Origin: an uncultured Clostridium sp.
GTDB taxonomy: Bacteria; Bacillota; Clostridia; Clostridiales; Clostridiaceae
Length of the DNA: 39,243 bases
Reading direction: 5' to 3'
NCBI GenBank assembly: GCA_934746785.1
Contig: CAKVFO010000009.1
Coordinates: 1-39,243 of the forward strand
Below the pieces are notes generated by a model, which worked only from the letters and a program-made list of their open reading frames with translations, did not search any database and was not told where the DNA came from. The position numbers and the translations under genes are program-made. Below are positions 8,470 through 17,144 of this stretch, in pieces; position 1 is the first letter of the stretch, and the number at the start of each line of letters is the position of its first letter.

Positions 8470-9774
8470 ATGTATAATTTATACACATTAAAAAATGGTT
8501 TGCGAGTTATAACAGAAAAGAATGACGGTGTTAATTCCATAAGTGTAGGTGTTATGGTTAAAAACGGTTCAAGAAATGAAAGTGAAGATATTAATGGAAT
8601 CTCTCACTTTATTGAGCATATGTTTTTTAAAGGCACTGGAAAAAGAAATGCCAAAGAAATTGCTGAGTGTGTTGAGAATGTAGGAGGACAGCTTAACGCT
8701 TTTACTAGTAAGGAAGCTACGTGTTACTATGTTAAAAATTTATATACACATCTAGATCTTTCTTTAGAGATATTGTCAGATATTATGCTAAATTCTAAAT
8801 TTGCACCTGATGATATTGAAAGGGAGAAAAGTGTAGTAATTGAAGAGATAAATATGAGTGATGATAATCCAGAAGATGCTTTAGACGATCTTCATGCTAA
8901 AGTAGCTTATGAAGGTAATTCATTATCATATCCTATTTTAGGAACTATTGATAAAGTTAAGAGCTTTAACAGAGATTTAATAAAAGAATATATCTCTAAA
9001 AAGTATATACCGTCTAATTCGGTCATATCTGTATGTGGAAAATTTGATGATGAGGAATTAAAAGATCTTATAGAAAAATATTTTGGTGAATGGAAAGAAA
9101 GTGAACATGATATAGTTACTTTCAAAGATATTGAAATAGAAACAGGAAGTTCTTATCTTAACAAAGATATAGAACAATTACATATGAGCCTGGGGCTAAA
9201 GGGACTTCCATATGGCCATGATAGAGGATATGCATTAGTATTATTAAGCAATATTTTAGGAGGAGGAGCATCTTCTAGACTATTTCAAAAAGTTAGAGAA
9301 GAACTAGGATTCTGCTATAATATATATTGTTATCCACAAACTTACCAAGGAACAGGAATGCTTAATATATATACAGGACTTGGAAAGAACTATGGAGAAA
9401 AAGCTCTTAAAGTAATATTGAAAGAGGTAAATGATTTTTCAAAAGAAGGAATAAGTGAAGATATACTTTCTATGAATAAAGAAAAGATTAAAGCAAACTA
9501 TATTTTAGGACTTGAAAGCACTAGTTCAAGAATGTTTGGCAATGCAAAATCAATTTTATTTAAAGGTAAGATAAGTACTCAGGAAGAAGTAATTAAAAAA
9601 GTAGATAAGATTTCTATGGATGATATAGATTTTGTGTTAAAAGAATGTTTCAAAAAGGGTGTTTTAAATGCGTCCTATGTAGGAAATAATGTTGAATATA
9701 ACAAACTTGATGATATATTAAATAATTCAAATTTTGCTTATAGAAATTCTAATAATAAAGATATATTACTTTAA
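8470..9774 (+). CDS. mlpA: M16-family zinc peptidase (MlpA/YmxG type)
   Basis: Insulinase-like processing peptidase. Inverted zinc motif HxxEH at 46-50 (HFIEH), with the downstream EEINMSDDNPEDALDD segment supplying the third ligand; a second, inactive M16 half covers about 170-400. 434 residues. The frame is open further upstream, but that extension runs through the pnp terminator, whereas TAGGAGGAATTAT sits directly before ATG 8470, which decides the start. In B. subtilis the homologue lies at the same place, after pnpA and before ymxH. Confidence 0.92.
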   Translation: MYNLYTLKNGLRVITEKNDGVNSISVGVMVKNGSRNESEDINGISHFIEHMFFKGTGKRNAKEIAECVENVGGQLNAFTSKEATCYYVKNLYTHLDLSLEILSDIMLNSKFAPDDIEREKSVVIEEINMSDDNPEDALDDLHAKVAYEGNSLSYPILGTIDKVKSFNRDLIKEYISKKYIPSNSVISVCGKFDDEELKDLIEKYFGEWKESEHDIVTFKDIEIETGSSYLNKDIEQLHMSLGLKGLPYGHDRGYALVLLSNILGGGASSRLFQKVREELGFCYNIYCYPQTYQGTGMLNIYTGLGKNYGEKALKVILKEVNDFSKEGISEDILSMNKEKIKANYILGLESTSSRMFGNAKSILFKGKISTQEEVIKKVDKISMDDIDFVLKECFKKGVLNASYVGNNVEYNKLDDILNNSNFAYRNSNNKDILL

Positions 9775-9805
9775 ATAAGTACTAGAACTTTTTTGTATCA
9801 CATAT

Positions 9806-9824
9806 AATTATTCTAAGAATAATT
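9806..9824. other. Perfect palindrome before ymxH
   Basis: AATTATTCT-A-AGAATAATT, a 9+9 perfect inverted repeat ending at the base before the AGGAGGG ribosome binding site; a TATAAT overlaps its left edge (9803-9808) but without a convincing -35. Candidate operator or RBS-proximal hairpin. Confidence 0.4.
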
Positions 9825-9838
9825 AGGAGGGATGTAAA

Positions 9839-10123
9839 ATGAGTGATAACAGCAAAAGTAAATTATTAAGTGAAATAGGAAGATATGAATTAATTAATAT
9901 AAATGATGGTGAAAAATATGATTGTCTTCAAAATAATGATTTGATTGTAGATGAAGATGGAAATATTAAATATTTAGTGGTGAATGTTGGAGGATCTAAG
10001 CTTAGTATCTTTGGAAGTAGTAAAGAATTTTTAGAAATACCATGGAATTGCGTGAAAAAAATCGGAGCACGTACTATAATATTAGATGCAGAAGAAAGTG
10101 ATATAAAGAAAACAGCACTTTAA
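9839..10123 (+). CDS. ymxH: YlmC/YmxH family sporulation-associated PRC-barrel protein
   Basis: A 94-residue PRC-barrel-like protein. LSEIGRYELININDGEKYDCLQ followed by DLIVDEDGNIKYLVV and the ending IPWNCVKKIGARTIILD are the conserved family features (FxxIPWxxIxKIGxxxIxVD). The family is tied to sporulation by distribution and by expression in Bacillus; the molecular role is not known. Its position between an M16 peptidase and an aspartokinase copies the B. subtilis mlpA-ymxH-(spoVF)-dapG order, with the spoVF and asd genes absent here. Confidence 0.85.
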   Translation: MSDNSKSKLLSEIGRYELININDGEKYDCLQNNDLIVDEDGNIKYLVVNVGGSKLSIFGSSKEFLEIPWNCVKKIGARTIILDAEESDIKKTAL

Positions 10124-10142
10124 GATTTCAAGGGGGTAGGAC

Positions 10143-11345
10143 ATGAAAATCGTAGTACAAAAATTTGGAGGTACCTCAGTATCAACAAAGGAGAGAAGAC
10201 AAAATGTAATTAAAAAGGTGAAAAAGGCTATTGAGGATGGCTTTAGCCCTGTAGTTGTGGTTTCTGCTATGGGGAGAAAAGGAGAACCTTACGCTACTGA
10301 TACTTTACTTTCTTTGTTAACTGATACATTTAAGAAAGAAAATAAATTAGCGGCAGATCTACTTATGTGTTGTGGTGAGCTTATAAGTTCAGTTGTTATG
10401 TCAAATGATTTGGAGGATAGTGGTATTGAAGCTGTTCCTTTATCAGGAGGGCAGGCAGGTATAATTACTGATGACAATTATAGTTCTGCATCGTTAAAAG
10501 AAGTTGATAATAAAAAGATATTAGAAATATTAGCTGAAGGAAAAGTGCCAGTTGTAACAGGATTTCAAGGTATAACAGATGATGGATTCTTTACGACTTT
10601 AGGAAGAGGTGGTAGTGATACTTCAGCAGCAATACTTGGTGTGGCTTTGGAAGCAGAAAAAATTGAAATATATACAGATGTAGATGGTATAATGACTGCA
10701 GATCCAAGAATCGTACATGAGGCATCTTTAATTAAAGTATTAAGCTATGATGAAGTATTTCAACTTGCAGATCAGGGAGCTAAAGTGATTCATCCTAATG
10801 CAGTTGAAATTGCAAAGTCAGGAAATATACCATTAGTAATAAAGAATACAATGAACGATTGTAAAGGTACTATAATTAATAGCATAGGTGATAAAACTAA
10901 TAAAAGACCAGTTACAAGTATAACAAGTCATAATGATAGAATTCAAGTATGCATAGGTCTTGAAGCAAACAAGGAAAATAAATATTACAATGATATTTTA
11001 GAGATTGTTGCAGATAATAAGATATCTTTAGATTTAATAAATATTTTTCCAGACAAACAAATATTCACTATAGCATCATCATCAAAAGAGTTAATGGTCT
11101 CTATATTAGATAAATATAATATTAAAGCTGAGCTGACTGAGAATCTTAGTAAGGTAGCACTTATAGGGGCAGGAATGAAAGGTATACCAGGTGTAATGGC
11201 TAAAATTTATAGAGCTTTATCAGATAGTGAGGTTAAAGTGTTACAGACAGCAGATTCACATATGACTATTTGGTGTTTAATAAATAGTGAAAATCTTGAA
11301 AAAGCAATAAATGCTCTTCATAAAGCATTTCAGCTATATTATTAA
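10143..11345 (+). CDS. dapG: Aspartate kinase (DapG type)
   Basis: Phosphorylates L-aspartate, the first step towards lysine, threonine, methionine and, in spore formers, dipicolinate. 400 residues. Kinase domain has KFGGTSVS near the start, the GRGGSDTSA loop and IYTDVDGIMTADPR; two ACT domains follow from about 260 to the end (VALIGAGMKGIPGVMAKIYRAL in the second), providing allosteric control. GGGGGTAG precedes ATG. DapG is preferred over LysC by gene order (next to ymxH and tepA); the effector is not deducible. Confidence 0.93.
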   Translation: MKIVVQKFGGTSVSTKERRQNVIKKVKKAIEDGFSPVVVVSAMGRKGEPYATDTLLSLLTDTFKKENKLAADLLMCCGELISSVVMSNDLEDSGIEAVPLSGGQAGIITDDNYSSASLKEVDNKKILEILAEGKVPVVTGFQGITDDGFFTTLGRGGSDTSAAILGVALEAEKIEIYTDVDGIMTADPRIVHEASLIKVLSYDEVFQLADQGAKVIHPNAVEIAKSGNIPLVIKNTMNDCKGTIINSIGDKTNKRPVTSITSHNDRIQVCIGLEANKENKYYNDILEIVADNKISLDLINIFPDKQIFTIASSSKELMVSILDKYNIKAELTENLSKVALIGAGMKGIPGVMAKIYRALSDSEVKVLQTADSHMTIWCLINSENLEKAINALHKAFQLYY

Positions 11346-11369
11346 TATTAATTAATATAGTATAAATAT

Positions 11370-11406
11370 AATTCTCCTGAACACAATAATAAGGTATAGG
11401 AGGATT
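11370..11406 (+). promoter_or_regulatory. Hairpin sequestering the tepA ribosome binding site
   Basis: AATTCTCCT (11370-11378) pairs with AGGAGGATT (11398-11406; one G-U) across a 19-base loop. The right arm is the Shine-Dalgarno of tepA, so folding would block initiation at ATG 11413. Confidence 0.5.
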
Positions 11407-11412
11407 ATTTTT

Positions 11413-12105
11413 ATGGAAAGAAATACTGATAAAAAAGAAGAAGCGAAAAAAGATGATAAAATTAATGCAATTAAAGAATTTGGAAATACATCAATTATAT
11501 CTCCAAATGAAAGAATACAGGTATTATCAATAATTGGTCAGATTGAAGGCCATAATGTATCTCCACCACAAACAAAGGCAACTAAATATGAACATATAAT
11601 TCCACAGCTTGTATCAATTGAACAAAATGATAAAGTGGAGGGCGTTTTGATAGTTTTAAATACAGTTGGTGGAGATGTTGAAGCAGGTCTTGCAATTGCA
11701 GAAATGATAAATTCAATATCAAAACCAACAGTATCCATTGTAATAGGGGGTGGACATTCAATTGGAGTTCCTCTTGCAACATCTGCTGATTATTCATTTA
11801 TAACACCATCAGCAACTATGATTATACATCCAGTAAGGATGAATGGATTTGTAATAGGTGTGGCTCAGACATTCAATTATTTCAGAAAGATGCAAGAAAG
11901 AATAAATGACTTCATTGTAAGAACATCAAATATAAGTAATGAAGCTTTAGAAGATTATATGATGCAGACTGATGAACTTTTAAATGATGTAGGGACTATA
12001 CTTATAGGAAAACAAGCAGTAGAGTGTGGATTAATTAATGAAGTTGGTGGAATAAGCAAGGCATTGGATAAACTAGATGAATTAATTAAGAGAAAAAAGA
12101 ATTAA
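11413..12105 (+). CDS. tepA: ClpP-family serine protease TepA
   Basis: ClpP-fold protease related to B. subtilis TepA (YmfB), described as translocation-enhancing and linked to degradation of signal peptides and spore proteins. 230 residues. The nucleophile serine lies in GGGHSIGVPLATSAD, the catalytic histidine in MIIHPVRMNG, and VLNTVGGDVEAGLAIAEMI is the strand-helix element typical of ClpP. No signal peptide. The N-terminal 40 residues are charged and probably flexible. Directly upstream of ftsK/spoIIIE as in Bacillus. Confidence 0.92.
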   Translation: MERNTDKKEEAKKDDKINAIKEFGNTSIISPNERIQVLSIIGQIEGHNVSPPQTKATKYEHIIPQLVSIEQNDKVEGVLIVLNTVGGDVEAGLAIAEMINSISKPTVSIVIGGGHSIGVPLATSADYSFITPSATMIIHPVRMNGFVIGVAQTFNYFRKMQERINDFIVRTSNISNEALEDYMMQTDELLNDVGTILIGKQAVECGLINEVGGISKALDKLDELIKRKKN

Positions 12106-12118
12106 TTTTATGCGGAGC

Positions 12119-12305
12119 TGATAGGATAATGCTTAATATTTAAGGAGGCAGACGTAATATTTTTAATGGATTGCTTATGATTTTGCAGCATAAAAATATT
12201 ACTTCTATCCTCTAATTTTTCTTTTAGCACCTTTTGAGAGATATTAACAAGGCTGATTCCCACGCTAAAAAGCGTGATATCAGTTGCTTTGCTCAAGGTG
12301 AGAAA
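12119..12305. repeat. Modular repeat copy B1 (M + H3 + R modules)
   Basis: M hairpin: GTAATATTTTTA (12154-12165) pairs perfectly with TAAAAATATTAC (12191-12202), extended outward by GAGG/CCTC. AAGGAGG is at 12142-12148 and TTA-TGA is in the loop. H3 then follows (12213-12237), complementary to H5 of the 18.26 kb copy. The R hairpin is 12247-12290, with inner stem CACGCT-AAAA-AGCGTG and outer CACCTT...AAGGTG. It fills the tepA-ftsK gap. No L module. Confidence 0.8.
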
Positions 12306-12390
12306 TTAAATTAAGTATTATGTATTAGCTTTTTCTTTTAAGAGGAAATAGACAAGCTTTGTAGAACTAAGTAAAGTGAGGTGGTTTTAA

Positions 12391-14817
12391 TTGAGTAGAC
12401 AGAAAAAAAAGAGTGGTACTAAAAAAAAGGAAGATATAAAAGACGATATTAGAGATGTTGAAATAAAAGGAATTATATTTCTTGCAGCTGGAATACTTAC
12501 TTCAATAGCAATTTATACAAATCTAGCTGGTTTTTTATCTACATTATCTCAGAGGATAAGCCATCTGCTTATTGGAACAGGAACCATATTATTACCCTTT
12601 TTTCTTTTATATTTAGGATATAGTTATTTTAAGGGAAGGGGAGCTTTTGATTTAGGGAAAGGTTTTGTTGGGATTACAATATTTTACTTAATAATGATAT
12701 TAATTTGTGCAACATTTTATATACAAAGATGTAATGAGCCTGATTTGTTTGGAGATAATTTATATACATTAGTAAGTAATGTAGCAGATGATAGAAGTAA
12801 TATTAATGGTGGAATTATTGGATATATTATTTCATATCCTCTATATAAATTTATAGGATTTGTAGGGTCTTATTTATTATATATAACAGCCTTGATTATA
12901 TCAGGTATTTTAAGTTTTAATTTTTCAGTATTTAAGTTAAGTGAGATGGCAAAAATTAAAGGAATGGAATATAGACAGAGAGAAAAGAAAAAGAAAAGCC
13001 AAGGCTATAAAGTTAAAGAAGATTTTATTAAGGTTAAGAAAAAGGAAGATGAAAAATCTGTTTCCTCAAAGGAAGATTTTTTGAGGGGGGTTGACCATAA
13101 AATAAAAATATTGGACTTTATGAAAAATTCTAATATAGATTATGCATATGATGATGAGTTTAATGTAGAAGAAAAGAAGAATGTTCCTATAGTTAATATT
13201 ATGGATGATTATGTTTGTGAAGAAGCAGCAGTAGATCATAATACAGAAAAGATAGTGGAGAAGCCGTTAGAAAGACATAATAAGAAAGATACAGTTAATA
13301 GCGATATAAACGATGTTGTTAATAAAGAGATTGATAGTGTTATAAATTCTGAAAATGAGAAGAAGGAATATGTATTTCCAAGTACAGAGTTGTTAAAAGG
13401 AAATGCTAAGACAGAATTAAATAGTACTGATAAAAAAGAACTACTAGACAGTGCTGATAAATTAACAGAAACTTTAGGATGCTTTGGAGTAGAGGCAAAG
13501 GTCCTTCAGGTAAGTAAGGGACCTTCTGTAACTAGGTATGAACTTCAGCCAAGTCCAGGGGTAAAGGTGAGTAAAATAGTCAATTTAGCAGATGATATAG
13601 CTTTGGCTTTAGCAGCTTCAGGGGTAAGAATAGAAGCACCTATTCCAGGTAAGTCAGCTGTGGGAATAGAGGTCCCTAATAAGAGCCAGACTCCTGTATC
13701 ATTAAGAGAAGTGCTTGATTCAAAGGAGTTTGTTGATTCTAAGAATAAACTTGCTTTTGCCCTTGGAAAAGACATTGGAGGAGCCTGTGTTGTAGGAGAT
13801 TTAAGTAAGATGCCGCATACGTTAATAGCAGGGGCTACTGGTTCAGGAAAGAGTGTTTGTATAAACTCTCTTATAATAAGTATACTTTATAAATATTCTC
13901 CTGATGATGTAAAACTTTTAATGGTGGATCCAAAGGTTGTAGAGCTTAATGTTTATAATGGTATACCACATCTTTTAATACCAGTAGTAACTGAACCTAA
14001 GAAAGCAGCTGCTGCATTAAACTGGGCAGTAAATGAAATGACTAAAAGATATAATCAATTTGCGGAAAAAGGTGTTAGAAATATTGATTCATATAATGGT
14101 TTATATGAAAAAGGATTGGTTGAAGAAAAGATGCCTTATATAGTTATTATTGTTGATGAGCTTGCAGATTTGATGATGGTTTGCCCTCATGATGTAGAAG
14201 ATTATATAGGAAGGTTAGCTCAAATGGCAAGAGCAGCAGGAATGCATCTTGTAATTGCAACTCAAAGACCTTCTGTAGATGTAATTACAGGGGTTATTAA
14301 GGCTAATATTCCATCGAGAATATCTTTTGCAGTTTCATCACAAGTTGATTCAAGAACTATATTGGATAGTTCAGGAGCAGAAAAACTTCTTGGTAGAGGG
14401 GATATGCTTTATGCACCAGTTGGAGAAAATAAGCCTTTAAGAGTTCAAGGATGCTTTATATCAGAAGAGGAAGTTGAAAGTGTTGTTGAATTTATAAAAA
14501 GAGATCATGAAGCAGTAAAATATGAAGAGTCTATAATTGATCATATTAACAGTGAATCTGAAGGAAAAGATATAGCTGGAAGTGATGATGTAGATGAGCT
14601 TTTATCAGAAGCAATTAAAGTAGTGGTAGAGTATGAACAAGCATCAACATCTTTCTTACAAAGAAGACTTAGGATAGGATTTAATAGAGCTTCTAGAATT
14701 ATGGACCAGCTTGAGGAAAGAGGCGTAATATCTGAAAGAGATGGAAGTAGACCAAGACAAGTTTTAATAGGAAAATCTGAATTGGAAAATAATTCGAATG
14801 AAAATGATGAAATTTGA
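12391..14817 (+). CDS. spoIIIE: DNA translocase FtsK/SpoIIIE
   Basis: Hexameric membrane-anchored DNA pump that clears chromosome DNA from the division or sporulation septum. 808 residues. Four predicted membrane segments between about 25 and 175 (two clear ones in the first 90 residues), then a charged linker to about 330, an alpha/beta motor with Walker A GATGSGKS at 481-488, Walker B IIVDELADLM, and a C-terminal winged-helix gamma domain (about 730-795) that reads polar DNA motifs. Start is TTG preceded by GAGGTGG at good spacing. Position after tepA favours SpoIIIE naming over SftA. Confidence 0.94.
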   Translation: MSRQKKKSGTKKKEDIKDDIRDVEIKGIIFLAAGILTSIAIYTNLAGFLSTLSQRISHLLIGTGTILLPFFLLYLGYSYFKGRGAFDLGKGFVGITIFYLIMILICATFYIQRCNEPDLFGDNLYTLVSNVADDRSNINGGIIGYIISYPLYKFIGFVGSYLLYITALIISGILSFNFSVFKLSEMAKIKGMEYRQREKKKKSQGYKVKEDFIKVKKKEDEKSVSSKEDFLRGVDHKIKILDFMKNSNIDYAYDDEFNVEEKKNVPIVNIMDDYVCEEAAVDHNTEKIVEKPLERHNKKDTVNSDINDVVNKEIDSVINSENEKKEYVFPSTELLKGNAKTELNSTDKKELLDSADKLTETLGCFGVEAKVLQVSKGPSVTRYELQPSPGVKVSKIVNLADDIALALAASGVRIEAPIPGKSAVGIEVPNKSQTPVSLREVLDSKEFVDSKNKLAFALGKDIGGACVVGDLSKMPHTLIAGATGSGKSVCINSLIISILYKYSPDDVKLLMVDPKVVELNVYNGIPHLLIPVVTEPKKAAAALNWAVNEMTKRYNQFAEKGVRNIDSYNGLYEKGLVEEKMPYIVIIVDELADLMMVCPHDVEDYIGRLAQMARAAGMHLVIATQRPSVDVITGVIKANIPSRISFAVSSQVDSRTILDSSGAEKLLGRGDMLYAPVGENKPLRVQGCFISEEEVESVVEFIKRDHEAVKYEESIIDHINSESEGKDIAGSDDVDELLSEAIKVVVEYEQASTSFLQRRLRIGFNRASRIMDQLEERGVISERDGSRPRQVLIGKSELENNSNENDEI

Positions 14818-14888
14818 CTTGTAAAGAAGGCTAAAGAGTTATAAAATTGAATTTATGAATGTTTAATAGTACGCAGGAGGAAATGAAC

Positions 14889-16226
14889 TTGAAAAAATAT
14901 AAAGTAGGAATGGTAAGTCTGGGCTGTGATAAGAACAGAGTAGATTCAGAAATAATATTAGGAACTATGAGTAAGGAGTATGAAATTACTAATAATCCTA
15001 AGGAAGCAGATATAATTATAGTAAATACATGCGGCTTTATAGAAAAGGCAAAACAAGAATCTATAGATACAATTTTAGAAATGGCTGAATATAAGAAAAG
15101 TTATAACTGTAAGTTATTAATTGCTACAGGATGTCTTACACAAAGATATGGCAAAGAACTTACAGAACTTATGCCAGAAATAGATATAATGCTTGGCGTT
15201 AATGACTATAAGAAGATAAATGAGCATATTATGAATTATATTAAAGATAATAAAAAGTCTTTAGCAGTTAATTATTCAGATAATAATATTAATGAAGGTG
15301 AAAGAGTTTTAACTACTGAAGGGCATACAGCTTATATAAGGATAGCAGAAGGATGCAACAATTTTTGTACATACTGTATTATTCCTAAAATAAGAGGTAA
15401 ATTTAGAAGCAGAGAAATGGAAAGTATAATAAATGAGGCAAAATCTTTAAGCAGACAAGGTGTTAAAGAAATAATTTTAGTAGCTCAAGATACTACTATG
15501 TATGGAACTGATATATATGGTGGAAAGAAACTTCATGAACTTTTAAAAGAATTATCTAAGGTTGAAGGAATAGAATGGATAAGAGTTTTATATTGCTATC
15601 CAGAGGAAATTTATGATGAATTAATTGATGAAATTGCAGATAATGATAAAGTTTTAAAATATCTTGATTTGCCAATTCAACATATAAGTAGTGATATACT
15701 AAAACTTATGGGCAGAAAAACTACAAAGGAAGATATTATTGATATTATTAAAAAGTTAAGAGAAAAGATAAAAGGTATAACATTAAGAACTTCTTTAATA
15801 GTAGGATTTCCAGGAGAAACAGAAAAAAACTTTAATGAGCTTATAGATTTCTTAAAGGAATATAAACTTGATAAGGTTGGCGTATTTAGATATTCTCAAG
15901 AAGAAGGGACTGCGGCAGCAATAATGACGAATCAAATTCCTGAAGAAGTAAAAGCTATTAGAGAAGAAGAAGCTATGATGACTCAAAAAGAGGTATCAGA
16001 AGAAATAAATAAATTGAAAGTTAACAATATTTATGATATTCTTGTTGAGGGAAATAATGGAGAATATTATTATGGAAGAAACTATGAAATGGTTCCGGAG
16101 ATTGATGGTAATGTATTCTTTAAAAGTAATGAAGATATAAAGAAAGGTACTATTGTATCAGTAAAAATAACAGATTGTACAGAATATGATTTAGTAGGAG
16201 TTGTAAATTATGAATCTTGCGAATAA
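14889..16226 (+). CDS. rimO: Ribosomal protein S12 methylthiotransferase RimO
   Basis: Radical-SAM enzyme that methylthiolates Asp88 of S12. UPF0004 domain with SLGCDKNRVDSE and NTCGFI cysteines, radical-SAM cluster CNNFCTYC, and a C-terminal TRAM domain. The frame extends to ATG 14859, and another ATG lies at 14883, but GCAGGAGG (14873-14880) leaves 8 bases to TTG 14889 and only 2 to ATG 14883, so TTG 14889 (MKKYKVGMVSLGCDKNR) is chosen; 445 residues, the usual RimO length. The 3' end overlaps pgsA by 17 bases. Confidence 0.93.
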   Translation: MKKYKVGMVSLGCDKNRVDSEIILGTMSKEYEITNNPKEADIIIVNTCGFIEKAKQESIDTILEMAEYKKSYNCKLLIATGCLTQRYGKELTELMPEIDIMLGVNDYKKINEHIMNYIKDNKKSLAVNYSDNNINEGERVLTTEGHTAYIRIAEGCNNFCTYCIIPKIRGKFRSREMESIINEAKSLSRQGVKEIILVAQDTTMYGTDIYGGKKLHELLKELSKVEGIEWIRVLYCYPEEIYDELIDEIADNDKVLKYLDLPIQHISSDILKLMGRKTTKEDIIDIIKKLREKIKGITLRTSLIVGFPGETEKNFNELIDFLKEYKLDKVGVFRYSQEEGTAAAIMTNQIPEEVKAIREEEAMMTQKEVSEEINKLKVNNIYDILVEGNNGEYYYGRNYEMVPEIDGNVFFKSNEDIKKGTIVSVKITDCTEYDLVGVVNYESCE

Positions 16227-16800
16227 ATTAACGTTAGGAAGAATATTCTTAGTTCCTATATTTCTTATATTTATAGCAGCTACAGATATTCCATATGGTA
16301 CATTTATAGCCACATTTGTATTTATATTAGCATCGTTAACAGATAAGTTAGATGGATATATTGCAAGAAGTAGAAACCAAATAACTAACTTTGGTAAGTT
16401 TATGGATCCACTTGCAGATAAATTGCTTGTAACATCAGCACTTGTTTCTTTAGTTGAATTGCATGTTGTTCCAGGATGGGCAGCAGTAGTAATAATTGCA
16501 AGAGAATTTGCCGTTTCAGGTTTGAGAACAATTGCTGCATCGGAAGGAAATGTTATAGCAGCAAGCTGGTGGGGCAAAATAAAAACAGTTATTCAGATAA
16601 TTGCTATTATAGTATTGCTTTTACAAGTCAATATTGGAACAATACCAGTATTACAAGCGAAGGTGGATAGTAGTGGATTTTTAACATGGTTTTTTACATA
16701 CATGCCTGAAGTATTAATTGCTGTAGCAGTAATTATTACAATTATCTCTGGAGTAGATTATTTTATTAAAAATAAAAACTCTATATCCACTACAAAGTAA
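16210..16800 (+). CDS. pgsA: CDP-diacylglycerol-glycerol-3-phosphate 3-phosphatidyltransferase
   Basis: Integral membrane enzyme making phosphatidylglycerol-phosphate. The CDP-alcohol phosphotransferase motif is complete: DKLDGYIAR...GKFMDPLADK, fitting D-G-x2-A-R-x8-G-x3-D-x3-D. 196 residues with about five hydrophobic segments. Starts inside the 3' end of rimO, so the two are co-translated; the rimO-pgsA pair is common in Firmicutes, usually upstream of recA as here. Confidence 0.95.
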   Translation: MNLANKLTLGRIFLVPIFLIFIAATDIPYGTFIATFVFILASLTDKLDGYIARSRNQITNFGKFMDPLADKLLVTSALVSLVELHVVPGWAAVVIIAREFAVSGLRTIAASEGNVIAASWWGKIKTVIQIIAIIVLLLQVNIGTIPVLQAKVDSSGFLTWFFTYMPEVLIAVAVIITIISGVDYFIKNKNSISTTK

Positions 16801-16815
16801 AAAAATAAGAAGAGA

Positions 16816-16855
16816 AACTGTCTCAAGTTATAATTGAGGCAGTTCTTTTCATTTA
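16816..16855 (+). terminator. Intrinsic terminator after pgsA
   Basis: AACTGTCTCAA (16816-16826) with TTGAGGCAGTT (16834-16844; one T-G), then CTTTTCATTT. Repeat copy A1 begins at this T-rich tail. Confidence 0.8.
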
Positions 16856-16942
16856 ATTTATATGAAGTTAAAAATTTCTTTTAGAGAGTGTACTAATTAT
16901 TAGTATTTTGTAATATGGAAGTATTCCAATACCTTGAAAAGT
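16853..16942. repeat. Modular repeat copy A1 (diverged L module)
   Basis: Aligns end to end with the L module at 18261-18353: ATATGAA, AGAG.GTG.ACT.ATTAT, AATATG.AAGT and CCAATAC.TT.AAAAG are shared at matching spacing. The terminal inverted repeats are eroded. The rest of the gap, 16943-17074, is A+T-rich with nothing recognised. Confidence 0.65.
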
Positions 16943-17074
16943 AATCTATTAGATAAGTTATATAGTATTAATTTTAAAATTTAACTGATTAAAAGTATCA
17001 AATATATGTTTAAAAAATATAAAAAGTGCTTAAAATTATAAAAGAATAGATTTTTAATATACTATAAATAATTA

Positions 17075-17103
17075 TTGACTATGAGAAAAACTTATTTTAT
17101 AAT
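17075..17103 (+). promoter_or_regulatory. recA: Sigma-A promoter of recA
   Basis: TTGACT (17075-17080), 17-base spacer, TATAAT (17098-17103); start near 17110, inside the LexA box. Confidence 0.85.
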
Positions 17104-17109
17104 AATTAT

Positions 17110-17123
17110 AGAACGTAAGTTCG
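17110..17123. promoter_or_regulatory. LexA (SOS) operator of recA
   Basis: A-GAAC-GTAA-GTTC-G matches the Gram-positive LexA/DinR box core GAAC-N4-GTTC. It lies over the predicted transcription start, where bound LexA would block initiation. Confidence 0.9.
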
Positions 17124-17144
17124 CAAAAAGAGAGGTGTAATAGA

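Noticed and set aside
12108..12296. Minus-strand open frame of 62 codons
   Set aside because: Lies entirely in the modular repeat B1, has no ribosome binding site and reads through hairpin arms.
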